64,000 nucleotides of DNA, taken from contig CP051247.1 of the NCBI GenBank assembly GCA_017795105.1, positions 3,368,001 to 3,432,000 of the forward strand. The letters are read 5' to 3'. Under the pieces are notes generated by a model, which searched no databases, was not told the DNA's origin, and saw nothing but the letters and a program-made list of their open reading frames with translations. Source of the stretch: Planctomycetaceae bacterium (lineage in GTDB: Bacteria; Planctomycetota; Planctomycetia; Planctomycetales; Planctomycetaceae). Position 1 is the stretch's first letter. Every line of letters begins with the position of its first letter. The translations under genes and the position numbers were made by a program. This document shows positions 28,330 through 39,519 of the stretch, piece by piece.

Positions 28330-28872
28330 CTATTTCTTTCCCAATGACGCCTTCGGCACAGGTTTGAGCAAGGCCACGCCGTTTCTGACCGAGTGGCCTT
28401 CGAACTCGTCTCTACGGACGACACCATCAAGTCGTTCAAAGGCCTCTTCGCAGGAGATTCGACCGCACCAGATTCCGAAGAAGTCCGCTTCGGCAGTGAT
28501 GTGAATAGTGACCGGATCGGGTTCCAGCGGTCCGAGCCCGAGCGACGTGATGCCGATGATTTCAACTGCGTACTTCAGCAACGTGATCGGCTTTACGTCG
28601 AATTGCAGGACGTCGACCGGCTCGAATTCGCTGCAAAGGAAGAGAACTTCCAATTCGGTCCAGCTGATGTCTTCGAATGCTCTGGGCAGATCGTCAGGAA
28701 TGCGGAGACCCTTAGTAGGCGTCGTCACGATACATTCGCAGATGAGTACCGGGTTCTCGCCTTCAAGGTCATCAAACGCAATTTCGATTCCCCAGCCCAT
28801 TTTATCGGAGGTTCCGTAGCCTTCGATGACACAGGATTGAATTCCAATCTGTCTGTTGTTGAGTTGGAGCAA
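28330..28872 (-). CDS. Hypothetical protein, first gene of a pair, possibly truncated at the N-terminus
   Basis: 180 residues from a TTG at 28872. The codons upstream in the same frame (reading about 12 more residues to a TGA) look protein-like and join smoothly, but contain no ATG or GTG. The start is therefore weak and the gene may have lost its true 5' end. The body is beta-rich and acidic (MGWGIEIAFDDLEGENPVLICECIV, VTIHITAEADFFGIWCGRISCEEAFERL). No known family. Confidence 0.55.
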   Translation of the reverse strand: MLQLNNRQIGIQSCVIEGYGTSDKMGWGIEIAFDDLEGENPVLICECIVTTPTKGLRIPDDLPRAFEDISWTELEVLFLCSEFEPVDVLQFDVKPITLLKYAVEIIGITSLGLGPLEPDPVTIHITAEADFFGIWCGRISCEEAFERLDGVVRRDEFEGHSVRNGVALLKPVPKASLGKK

Positions 28873-29049
28873 GGTCGTCGTCTTAAAAGTGGCTTCGAAG
28901 TTGAGGTCTCACCTGGCCTCCCGAACATTGAACAACATCCGCCAGAGAATTGCATCCTTCAGCGCGTCCGGGCACGATAATGTTATCGAGAAGACGGGTT
29001 TCACGCTGGTGATTCCGACTGACTGTTTTCCGACGAAAGCGAGTTCCTG

Positions 29050-29889
29050 ATGAAACGTTCTGCTCTGTCTGGTCTGCTTCTTATTCTCGTGTTCGCGGCG
29101 ACGGCTGCGGCGGGCGAAGTGCATGAAGGGATTTATTATGGCCCGGAGAATGGCACGGAGTATCAGCAGGAGCAGTGCCGGCTCGATATTCATCTGCCGG
29201 ATGAGGTCGCCGAGGGGTTTCCGGTGCTCGTTTACTTCCACGGCGGTGGACTGACGGGCGGACGGCGGGGCGGGCCCGATCTCGCGGAGCAGGGCGTCTG
29301 TCTGGTGGCTCCCTCCTATCGACTGAACCCGAAGGCACAGTGCCCCGACTATCTGAATGATGCGGCTGATGCCGTGGCGTGGACGTTCAGGAACATCGAG
29401 AAATACGGCGGCGACCCGAACCGGATCTTCGTGGGCGGGATGTCCGCAGGAAGCTATCTGGCCGCGATGATCACGATGGACAAGAGCTGGCTCGACGCTC
29501 GTGGCGTCGATGCCGATCGCATCGCCGGGCTGCAGCCGATCAGCGGGCACATGATCACCCACTTCACCGTGCGCAAGGAACGCGGCATCGACGCGAGCTG
29601 TGGACTCTGCGACGAGTTCGCTCCACTCTACCACGTGCGGAAGACGCCATTCCCAATCTTCATCCAGTGCGGCGACAACGACTTCCCCTCCCGACAGGAA
29701 GAGAACAGGCTGTTCGTCTCGATGATGATCAAACACGCCAAGCACCCGGCCACCGACATCATCTACCGCGAATACCCCGGCACCCACGGCTCCTTCGGCA
29801 ACGGCGAGCAGAAACAGAAAGACTTCGCCCAGTTCATCCTCGAAGTTTCCGCCGGAAAGACACCGTTTGCGGAGGGCACACCCGAGTGA
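29050..29889 (+). CDS. Alpha/beta hydrolase (esterase/lipase type)
   Basis: 279 residues with a signal peptide (MKRSALSGLLLILVFAATAAAG). The oxyanion-hole motif HGGG is at 64-67. The nucleophile is Ser132 in GGMSAGS. The likely Asp is in QCGDNDFPS and the catalytic His in PGTHGSFG near residue 250. This is the HSL/carboxylesterase layout. Secretion suggests action on a polymer ester or peptide outside the cytoplasm. Directly downstream is a composite hairpin repeat at 29901. Confidence 0.9.
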   Translation: MKRSALSGLLLILVFAATAAAGEVHEGIYYGPENGTEYQQEQCRLDIHLPDEVAEGFPVLVYFHGGGLTGGRRGGPDLAEQGVCLVAPSYRLNPKAQCPDYLNDAADAVAWTFRNIEKYGGDPNRIFVGGMSAGSYLAAMITMDKSWLDARGVDADRIAGLQPISGHMITHFTVRKERGIDASCGLCDEFAPLYHVRKTPFPIFIQCGDNDFPSRQEENRLFVSMMIKHAKHPATDIIYREYPGTHGSFGNGEQKQKDFAQFILEVSAGKTPFAEGTPE

Positions 29890-29899
29890 AACAGAGCGT

Positions 29900-29993
<94 letters not shown>

Positions 29994-30073
29994 GGGCGCG
30001 CTGCCGGCAGACCAGATGCTGCAGGTGCCATCGACCGAGGTTGTCAATTAATCTCTCGACGAGGAGCATTCGA

Positions 30074-30421
30074 ATGTCAACTCCTGAGCACGCTGCTGCT
30101 GGCCGACCTTCATGGTATCGACGCAAGCTGGTCCGGGTTGGAATGATCCTGGGGCTGTATCTTGGTTCGTATGCCGTGCTCTCGGCGAACGGACGATATT
30201 ATGCCCGTCCGTCGGGTGAGATCCGTTATGGATTCGGGATGGCGGTCTTTGACCTGTCGGTCTGGTTTCCGGCAGGAGTGATCTGGGAACGACGCAAGGG
30301 CGTGTTGGGCGAGTATATCATCGATGCCAATGTGGCGGGGTGGTTTTACCTGCCTCTGCTTGCGGTCGATCGTCGCTGGATCCACCGGACAACGAACGTT
30401 CTTGACACACCTGAAGACTGA
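30074..30421 (+). CDS. Small membrane-associated hypothetical protein
   Basis: 115 residues. An N-terminal basic stretch precedes a hydrophobic segment (VGMILGLYLGSYAVLSANG) and a second one near residue 60 (GMAVFDLSVWFPAGVIW). No motif. GACGAGGAG precedes the ATG at 30074. It is flanked on both sides by paired-hairpin repeats (29901 and 30433), so it sits as an isolated unit between repeat elements. Function unknown. Confidence 0.65.
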   Translation: MSTPEHAAAGRPSWYRRKLVRVGMILGLYLGSYAVLSANGRYYARPSGEIRYGFGMAVFDLSVWFPAGVIWERRKGVLGEYIIDANVAGWFYLPLLAVDRRWIHRTTNVLDTPED

Positions 30422-30432
30422 CTCCCGAAGAA

Positions 30433-30510
30433 GGGTGGCACTGGCTCTGCCAGTACACTTTCCATTGTCTGGCATTCTCACAAATAGCACTGGCGAAGCC
30501 AGTGGCACAC
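30433..30510. repeat. Composite paired-hairpin repeat, CACTGGC family
   Basis: GGCACTGGC-TCT-GCCAGT at the left and CACTGGC-GAA-GCCAGTGGCAC at the right, in inverted arrangement. It ends 15 bases before the GH62-like gene. Confidence 0.75.
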
Positions 30511-30524
30511 GAAGGGGACGAAGG

Positions 30525-31604
30525 ATGTTGAACATTCACGCGATCCAATTGCTGTCTCGTCCACTGTGTGTGTCCTGTCTTGTCGTCATGGTGTTATCTC
30601 AGCTCGCCGGCTCTGCTGTCGGGCAGCCGAGCACAGCCGCCTCATCCGGTTTCACGTTACCGTCGCGTTGGGAATACAGTGCTCCGCTGATTGCTCCGGA
30701 AGTTCGGGAGGACGAGCCGAGTCGGGCGCAGAAGGATCCGACGATTGTTTTTCACGACGGCCGCTGGCATGTCTTCATGACCGTCAAACTCTCCGAGCGG
30801 ACGGCGATTGAGTATTGCTCGTTCGCGAGCTGGGAAGAGGCGAACGCGTCGAAGCGGACTTTGCTGCCGGTCAGCGAAAGCAAGTACTTCGGGGCGCCGC
30901 AGGTCTTCTACTTTGAGCCGCACGAGTGCTGGTATCTGGTGTATCAGGCCGGGATGCCGAACGCGAAGAAAATGTGGGTGGCGTATTCGACCACGAAAGA
31001 CATCAGCGATCCACTGTCGTGGACCCTGGCTCAGCCGATGCTCGATGGCGGCCCGGACGATCCCCGCAAAGTCGGCGGCCTTGACTACTGGATTATCTGC
31101 GACGACGACCGGGCCTATCTCTTTTTCACGAGCCTCGACGGTCGCCTCTGGCGATTATGGACACGGCTCGAAGACTTTCCGCAAGGCTTCAGCCACTGTG
31201 AACTGGCCCTGCGGGGTGAATTCTTCGAAGCGAGCCACACCTATCGACTCAAGGGGCTCGACAAGTATCTGACGGTGATCGAAGAGAAGGGGCAGCGGTA
31301 CTTCAAAGCCTACATCGCCGACCGTCTCGACGGCAGATGGCAGCCGCTCGCCGTCACGCGGGACCACCCCTTCGCCAGCAACCGCAACACCACCCCGGCT
31401 CCCGGCGTCCCGCCCTGGACCGACAACATCAGCCACGGCGAACTGATCCGCGCCAGCAACAATCAGCAACTGCTCGTCGATCCCGAGAACCTGCAGTTTG
31501 TCTTTCAGGGACTGCTGGAAAAAGAAAAGGCGGGCAGAAACTACGGGGAGCTGCGATGGCGAATCGGTCTGCTCACACCAGGAAAGTCTACTTCAGTAGA
31601 GTAG
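30525..31604 (+). CDS. GH62-like alpha-L-arabinofuranosidase
   Basis: 359 residues with a signal peptide (LSRPLCVSCLVVMVLSQLAGSAVGQ). The catalytic-domain opening PSRAQKDPTIVFHDGRWHVFMTVKL matches the five-bladed propeller family that includes GH62, with the Asp in the KDP motif near residue 68. Further blade motifs are VFYFEPHECWYLVYQAG, WIICDDDRAYLFFTSLDGRLWRL and a late NISHGELIRASN. GH62 enzymes remove arabinose side chains from xylan or arabinan. The TAG stop lies inside the first palindromic repeat of the 31.6-35.4 kb array. A GAAGGGG site precedes the ATG. Confidence 0.8.
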   Translation: MLNIHAIQLLSRPLCVSCLVVMVLSQLAGSAVGQPSTAASSGFTLPSRWEYSAPLIAPEVREDEPSRAQKDPTIVFHDGRWHVFMTVKLSERTAIEYCSFASWEEANASKRTLLPVSESKYFGAPQVFYFEPHECWYLVYQAGMPNAKKMWVAYSTTKDISDPLSWTLAQPMLDGGPDDPRKVGGLDYWIICDDDRAYLFFTSLDGRLWRLWTRLEDFPQGFSHCELALRGEFFEASHTYRLKGLDKYLTVIEEKGQRYFKAYIADRLDGRWQPLAVTRDHPFASNRNTTPAPGVPPWTDNISHGELIRASNNQQLLVDPENLQFVFQGLLEKEKAGRNYGELRWRIGLLTPGKSTSVE

Positions 31605-31671
31605 GTCAGGCATCGCCTGACGCGGTTGCTTCGAGCCACGATCATTTGGCGTCAGGCGGTGCCTGACCTAC
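31601..31671. repeat. 71-bp palindromic element, copy A
   Basis: Outer arms GTAGGTCAGGCATCGCCTGA and the inverted match ending GCCTGACCTAC; the loop is opposite in orientation to copies B-G. It lies between convergent genes and supplies the stop codons of both (31602-31604 and 31668-31670). Confidence 0.85.
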
Positions 31672-32333
31672 GGCTGGTTCTCACGTTCGCAGAGAATCTT
31701 ACCCGCTTTCGTCACGACGGAGAACTGCCTCGGCCGCAGGCGGACGCCGGGGCGGGCCGTCTTGAGCAAAGCGATGGCTTCCCCAGCCGACGTTGCGTAG
31801 CCGTGGACCATCAACCAGATGGCGGCGAACATTCCGGTTCGACCGTGTCCGTTGGCACAATGGATGAGTACGGGCCCCTGATCAGAGGGAGGAACGGAGT
31901 TCGCAAACGCGATCAGTTCGCCGGCGGAAACCGTTCCTGCGTCGAGGATCGGATGGCAGCGATAGGTCGATCGCGAGCGGATCAAGCGTGGGGCCGATAA
32001 TTCGCACGTCAGATCGCAGATCAGGCCGACATCGTCCGGGTATTCGTGTTCCCGCAGACGGCGAGAGATGATCAGAGCCGGGTTGACCCTGTTCGCTGCG
32101 GCTTCGCGGGAAAGCCCTACCTGAGCAGCCCAGACCGCGTGTGCGAACAGAAGATATGGCAGGAGAAGAAGAGTCGACACCAGCTGCCGCGATCCATCGC
32201 TTTGCTTCCCGAACACAGCCGCGTTGCCGCTCAGATACGCGACGGCTACGGCGCTGAACGAAGCCGCAGGCCAGAGGAGGACGAGGTACCACCCACCCCG
32301 CGAAGCCATGAAGGCGATTCCCATCGCGAGCAA
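31668..32333 (-). CDS. Membrane-anchored dual-specificity protein phosphatase
   Basis: 221 residues from the ATG at 32333. Two membrane helices come first (about 1-35 and 50-72), then a cytoplasmic phosphatase domain. The signature HCANGHGRTG (His158, Cys159, Arg165) is the CX5R motif of dual-specificity/tyrosine phosphatases, and Asp131 is the likely general acid. The frame stays open for about 20 codons upstream with hydrophobic coding, and an AGAGGAG box sits 8 bases before a CTG at 32369, so translation may begin there. The C-terminal codon and stop fall inside repeat copy A. Membrane attachment of such a phosphatase is unusual. The substrate is unknown. Confidence 0.8.
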   Translation of the reverse strand: MLAMGIAFMASRGGWYLVLLWPAASFSAVAVAYLSGNAAVFGKQSDGSRQLVSTLLLLPYLLFAHAVWAAQVGLSREAAANRVNPALIISRRLREHEYPDDVGLICDLTCELSAPRLIRSRSTYRCHPILDAGTVSAGELIAFANSVPPSDQGPVLIHCANGHGRTGMFAAIWLMVHGYATSAGEAIALLKTARPGVRLRPRQFSVVTKAGKILCERENQP

Positions 32334-32369
32334 GGAGAACAGGGTACCGTAGAGGAGATCGCGATGCAG

Positions 32370-32787
32370 AGTGAGTTCTCCTCTTTGAAAGACCTCAGGC
32401 GATTCTCACTCTGCCATCGCGGATGGTGACGACAGGTTGGCCCGGAAGTTCACTTCCGGGTGACGAAGTCACAAGCAGATGGCCGTAGCACGTGGGTCAA
32501 AATCCAACATGGGGGAGGGGCTGGTCGCTCGATTATAACTGGAAATGGATTGCTTTAGTAACGGAACGACCATCAATGGGCGACTGCTTTTTGCTGCGCA
32601 ACCTGGGCGTCAGTCTCTAGGCCATCCCGCCAATATTTATTCATCAAGCATTGATTTTAGTTCGGAGGTGCATCGAATCCATCGATACCCATGTCGTGCA
32701 CTTTCTTCCTGCAGCGTTCTTTCGTCTCAATTGTGAACACGTCTGCTATTTTTGAACATGGCCATATTGGATAACGCTCGCAGTAGA
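32370..32787. other. Gene-free stretch between the phosphatase and the orphan array
   Basis: About 420 bases. It holds the two-hairpin element at 32441 and a more AT-rich part from about 32540 to 32790. A 63-codon plus-strand frame at 32545 has no ribosome binding site and no protein-like features. I see no RNA gene. Confidence 0.5.
32441..32475 (+). repeat. Two-hairpin element, copy 2 (covarying family)
   Basis: CCCGGAAGT-TC-ACTTCCGGG (32441-32460), then TGAC-GAA-GTCA, then CAAG. The first stem differs at several positions from the 9756 copy, yet every base pair is kept. Confidence 0.8.
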
Positions 32788-32857
32788 GTAGGTCAGGCAT
32801 CGCCTGACGAGAAGTGGACGTTGCTCGAAGCAAAGGCGTCAGGCAGTGCCTGACCTA
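32788..32857. repeat. 71-bp palindromic element, copy B
   Basis: GTAGGTCAGGCATCGCCTGACG at the left and the inverted match ending GCCTGACCTAC. It is immediately past the stop of the 32871 gene. Confidence 0.85.
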
Positions 32858-32870
32858 CGGACTTGAATAC

Positions 32871-33365
32871 TCATTCATTTTCTTCATCGTACAATAGGAC
32901 ATAACTACTGTCCGACAAACATAACCGAGAATCAAACATGTATTGAAAATGGTCAAAAGCCACGAATAGGCACTTCCCCAACACAGTTAACATCCTAAGA
33001 GTTCGTCCCTGCATTCGATTGGCCAATGTTTTTCTCTGAAACGAGCGTCTAACGTTTTCTCCAAGACGGTCATACTCTAACTCCCAAACACACGCATCTT
33101 GGAATCCAACCTTCTCAACTTCTCCGGTAATCTCCCATCCCACCCACGCACTATCGCAAAAGATCCGTAATACGTTGTTATCCTCCAAGTGCAATACGAG
33201 TAAATCTGGACCAGCATCGACACTGCAAACCTTCACTCCCCTGCACCGAACAGTATCCTGCCTTGCCATCACCTCCCTCGCCTTATGTATAGATTTAACA
33301 TACGAAGAGGTTATCATGACCGGCGGGACCGACCAGGATTCTAATTTCACAATTCTGCTATTCAT
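32871..33365 (-). CDS. Orphan hypothetical protein in the repeat array
   Basis: 164 residues, predicted soluble. The sequence is beta-rich in the middle (VKVCSVDAGPDLLVLHLEDNNVLRIFCDSAWVGWEITGEVEKVG) and resembles small immunity- or SMI1-like beta domains only in overall feel. No motif and no ribosome binding site. Codon use and base content are AT-richer than the flanking dnaE and phosphatase genes, suggesting separate ancestry. Copies B and C of the palindromic element bracket it. Confidence 0.55.
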   Translation of the reverse strand: MNSRIVKLESWSVPPVMITSSYVKSIHKAREVMARQDTVRCRGVKVCSVDAGPDLLVLHLEDNNVLRIFCDSAWVGWEITGEVEKVGFQDACVWELEYDRLGENVRRSFQRKTLANRMQGRTLRMLTVLGKCLFVAFDHFQYMFDSRLCLSDSSYVLLYDEENE

Positions 33366-33383
33366 TTTTCATTCAATAGTGGA

Positions 33384-33454
33384 GTAGGTCAGGCACTATC
33401 TGACGAGAAGTGGGGGTTGCTCGAAGCAACCGCGTCAGACAGTGCCTGACCTAC
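33384..33454. repeat. 71-bp palindromic element, copy C
   Basis: Arms GTAGGTCAGGCACTATCTGA and its inverted partner TCAGACAGTGCCTGACCTAC; matching changes on both sides (ATC/GAC) partly keep the pairing. It overlaps the 3' end of the 33435 gene. Confidence 0.85.
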
Positions 33455-33845
33455 GGACTCGAGACTTCAGCTGCACGAAGATTCCGTCTCTGGTGATCGC
33501 TTCGGCCTCCCCATCAAGATTCATGGCTTCGTCTCTTCCCGGGCTCAGTACCACCACAAAGTCCGGCCATTGCTCCTGGTTGAGGACGTCGTAGGCGATC
33601 GATTCCGCCAGCAACTGCCTGTCCCCGATAAAATTAAGGAATACGATTTTGGTCCTGAAGCAATCGAACAACACATAGATGTCATCCAGTGCAGACAGGC
33701 CGTGGCTCTCAATTCGATCACACAACGCATTCACCAGGGCTTGATGGCGCTCGTAAAGGACATCTTCATCCTCTCCGTGGGCGTAGAACCGCGCCCGTAT
33801 CAATTGGTCGTAATCGGGCTTCGACATTGCGGTTCTGGGAATCAT
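33435..33845 (-). CDS. Orphan hypothetical protein in the repeat array
   Basis: 136 residues, acidic, with an alpha/beta pattern (DYDQLIRARFYAHGEDEDVLYERHQALVNALCDRI, then DDIYVLFDCFRTKIVFLNFIGDRQLLAESI). No known family. The last six codons and the TGA stop come from repeat copy C, so the terminal residues RRSGTV are repeat-encoded. An ATG at 33827 is an alternative start, and neither start has a clear ribosome binding site. Confidence 0.55.
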   Translation of the reverse strand: MIPRTAMSKPDYDQLIRARFYAHGEDEDVLYERHQALVNALCDRIESHGLSALDDIYVLFDCFRTKIVFLNFIGDRQLLAESIAYDVLNQEQWPDFVVVLSPGRDEAMNLDGEAEAITRDGIFVQLKSRVRRSGTV

Positions 33846-33891
33846 GGCAGGAATCGTCTGCAGGTAAAGAAATACTCAAATCCAAAATGAG

Positions 33892-33960
33892 GAGGTCAGA
33901 CACTGCCTGACGAGAAGTGGACGTTTCTCGAAGCAATCGCGTCAGGCGGCGCTGACCTAC
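33892..33960. repeat. 71-bp palindromic element, copy D (slightly shortened)
   Basis: GAGGTCAGACACTGCCTGACG at the left, GTCAGGCGGCGCTGACCTAC at the right; the most diverged copy, with small deletions in the arms. Confidence 0.8.
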
Positions 33961-34009
33961 GGACTACCGACTAATGCCGGGCACGTGCCGCCTGGCCCCG
34001 GCGGCTTAG

Positions 34010-34450
34010 TCAGATGCTTTCAGGCGTTAATTCGCCCCGGCGATTGACTCGAAATCTATTCGAAATCTTCCATTCGCCTCCGCTTGTCAAAGTCAGTTCG
34101 AATGCCATGTTGAAAAGGATGCCGTCGAGACTGTCGAAGAAGAACACTCTCTTTGTCGGGCCAACCTCCTCAACTCGAGATAGGGTCGCTGAGGTGGGCG
34201 CATAGGATGAAGGCGTATTAAGCCACGGATCTCTCGCTTTCGCGGGGGGAATGCAATAGTCATCGAAAATCTCGCGGTATCGTTGCATCCATGCCTTCCA
34301 GTCACCATGAGGAGTTGTTCCGGGTGCAGGAGAATTATTTCGGAGAAAATCGATGCGGATGTCACAGAGGCGGGATGATTGACTCTCCCAATCATACATC
34401 GCCGCGAAGAACTCATGGAGCACTTCAATCGGATCTGTGGAATGAACCAT
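34010..34450 (-). CDS. Possible NTF2-fold immunity-like protein
   Basis: 146 residues. The layout is helix-rich at the start (DPIEVLHEFFAAMYDWESQS) and ends in four strands (EEVGPTKRVFFFDSLDGILFNMAFELTLTSGGEWKISNRFRVNR), the pattern of NTF2-like immunity proteins of polymorphic-toxin systems. I base this on pattern memory, not on a search, so it is tentative. No toxin gene is adjacent. It is bracketed by repeat copies D and E. Confidence 0.5.
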   Translation of the reverse strand: MVHSTDPIEVLHEFFAAMYDWESQSSRLCDIRIDFLRNNSPAPGTTPHGDWKAWMQRYREIFDDYCIPPAKARDPWLNTPSSYAPTSATLSRVEEVGPTKRVFFFDSLDGILFNMAFELTLTSGGEWKISNRFRVNRRGELTPESI

Positions 34451-34478
34451 CTTGCGCTCTGTTGCCGAGAGGGACGAA

Positions 34479-34549
34479 GTAGGTCAGGCACCGCCTGACG
34501 AGGAGTGGACGTTGCTCGAAGCAACCGCGTCAGGCGGTGCCTGACCTAC
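34479..34549. repeat. 71-bp palindromic element, copy E (best preserved)
   Basis: Perfect 22-bp inverted ends (left begins GTAGGTCAGGCACCGCCTGA). Each arm also has its own small palindrome, GTCAGGC-ACC-GCCTGAC, and the centre contains GTTGC-TCGAA-GCAAC, giving a three-hairpin cruciform. It encodes the last residues of the 34484 gene. Confidence 0.9.
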
Positions 34550-34801
34550 GGCATTCGGCTCGTGTTTGTCTTGCATTGAATCGCGATCTCTAATCCGCCG
34601 TCGAAAACTAATCGTGTTGATTCTTATCCACCAATAACAAGCAATTGGTGCTGCGAAACAAAATACCGCAGGCGTAATAATACGGAAAAGAATGATTCTG
34701 TCTTCTAGCAATGCGCAGATCATCATAATTGCGAAGTAGATGGACCCCGCGATCGCTATTCGCCGCATTTCCCGTTGCTCAGCTACAGGCGATTTGCTCA
34801 T
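34484..34801 (-). CDS. Small two-helix membrane protein whose C-terminus is encoded by a repeat
   Basis: About 105 residues. Two hydrophobic helices (about 18-35 and 40-60: IAIAGSIYFAIMMICALLE, RIITPAVFCFAAPIACYWW) are followed by a basic loop. The last ~20 residues (VGQAPPDAVASSN...) and the stop codon are encoded by repeat copy E. GGTGAAG lies before the ATG at 34801. No family recognised. Confidence 0.55.
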   Translation of the reverse strand: MSKSPVAEQREMRRIAIAGSIYFAIMMICALLEDRIILFRIITPAVFCFAAPIACYWWIRINTISFRRRIRDRDSMQDKHEPNAVGQAPPDAVASSNVHSSSGGA

Positions 34802-34838
34802 ATTCTTCACCAAATGCCGTTGCGAAGTCTTCAGTTGA

Positions 34839-34909
34839 GTATGTCAGGCACTGCCTGACGAGAAGTGGACGTTGCCCGAACTGATCGCGTCAGGCGGTGC
34901 CTGACCTAC
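34839..34909. repeat. 71-bp palindromic element, copy F
   Basis: GTATGTCAGGCACTGCCTGACG at the left and the inverted match ending GCCTGACCTAC. It begins 3 bases after the stop of the 34913 gene. Confidence 0.85.
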
Positions 34910-34912
34910 GGA

Positions 34913-35269
34913 CTATTCGTCAAAGAAGATGCTCATGTTTCGTAGGTCAATTTCCAAGCCATCGGAAAGAGTCATCACGTGTTTTGATGCAATGCCCCAC
35001 TTGCGGCCCCTGGATTCACAGTACGCCGCCAATTTGCGTCGCCAACCAGAGACGTCACCCTTGTACGAAATGGCAAGTAATGATGAACCGTCTGCAAGAG
35101 TGATGCGAGCTTTTTCTTCAATGACTCCACCAGACTGAGGCATTGGCAAATCCTCACACGAATTCAGTGCGTCGTTGAGAATCTGCCGAAAGCCCTCGCC
35201 TTCGGCAGTCTCCACATAAAAGAACTCTCGTCCTTCAACGTCATTTGTTCCTGGGGCTGAGCGATTCAT
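34913..35269 (-). CDS. Orphan hypothetical protein in the repeat array
   Basis: 118 residues, soluble, mixed alpha/beta. A helical start (GFRQILNDALNSCEDLP) is followed by strands (VIEEKARITLADGSSLLAISYKGDVSGWRRKLAAYCESRG) and an acidic end. No known motif. A GTG at 35281 is an alternative start; neither has a clear ribosome binding site. It lies between repeat copies F and G. Confidence 0.55.
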   Translation of the reverse strand: MNRSAPGTNDVEGREFFYVETAEGEGFRQILNDALNSCEDLPMPQSGGVIEEKARITLADGSSLLAISYKGDVSGWRRKLAAYCESRGRKWGIASKHVMTLSDGLEIDLRNMSIFFDE

Positions 35270-35329
35270 AGCATGTTTCACTGGGGTAAGTAGGTAGGCC
35301 TGGTTAGCCGCAAAGCGTAACCCAGTCGA

Positions 35330-35400
35330 GTAGGTCAGGCACTGCCTGACGAGAAGTGGACGTTGCTCGAAGTAATCACGTCAGGCGGTGCCTGACCTAC
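35330..35400. repeat. 71-bp palindromic element, copy G
   Basis: GTAGGTCAGGCACTGCCTGACG at the left and the inverted match ending GTGCCTGACCTAC. It lies 32 bases past the dnaE stop and begins the array on the minus strand. Confidence 0.85.
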
Positions 35401-35432
35401 GGAGTTTGAGCGACCCGTCGCTGGTTGTCCTC

Positions 35433-38948
<3,516 letters not shown>

Positions 38949-39162
38949 GGTCATCCTCGACGGGCAGAAAGGTCCATCAAAAACGCGGCGACAGCTGGTC
39001 GCGGCACGCGTGAATTCGTTCCACGGGGCCATTCTACCCGCGGAGCGGAGCGAGTTCCAATGGGGGGGATCCGCTTACAGTCAGCCGCACCGTATCTTGT
39101 GATGGGACAACACTTAAGGCAATAATGGGGCCCGCCACGCGGTGTTCAAAGGAGCCGTGAAA

Positions 39163-39519
39163 ATGAAATATCTGATTGCACTGTTGATTGCTGCATTTCT
39201 GATTGGCGGGGGCTATGCCTACTGCGTGGGGACCCGGCAGATTCTGGAGGCGACCTTGCGGGACGCAATCGCGACCAACGAGAGTCTCACCCCGCTGGAG
39301 AAAGAGCGTTTGCTCGGCCAGGTTGACTCTGACACGCCAGTCGAATTGGGGCTGGAGATCCCGCCGGAATTGATGACGAGAATCACGTTGACGCAGCTGC
39401 TGAGGCAATTCTGGTACGTGTGGGTGCTGCTGATTTGCGGACTCTGCCTGGGAGGGGCATGGCTTTGGCCTTCCAAGTCTCCCGAATTGCAAAACGAATC
39501 TCAGTCGACACCTGACTAA
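39163..39519 (+). CDS. Small two-helix membrane protein
   Basis: 118 residues. An N-terminal helix (YLIALLIAAFLIGGGYAYCVG), a charged middle (about 25-75) and a second helix near residue 90 (WYVWVLLICGLCLGGAWLW). AAAGGAG precedes the ATG at 39163. It is convergent with the toxin gene, whose end overlaps by 4 bases. No family recognised. Confidence 0.65.
   Translation: MKYLIALLIAAFLIGGGYAYCVGTRQILEATLRDAIATNESLTPLEKERLLGQVDSDTPVELGLEIPPELMTRITLTQLLRQFWYVWVLLICGLCLGGAWLWPSKSPELQNESQSTPD

Noticed and set aside
32545..32736. 63-codon plus-strand frame
   Set aside because: No start signal, low similarity to a protein pattern, overlaps an AT-rich gap.
31601..35400. Integron attC array
   Set aside because: The spacing and orphan genes resemble a cassette array, but the palindromes do not contain the attC core (GTTRRRY), no integrase gene is in the window, and the arms are the same in all copies whereas attC sites vary.
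31601..35400. CRISPR array
   Set aside because: The repeats are 71 bp palindromes separated by hundreds of bases containing genes; no short regular spacers and no cas genes.
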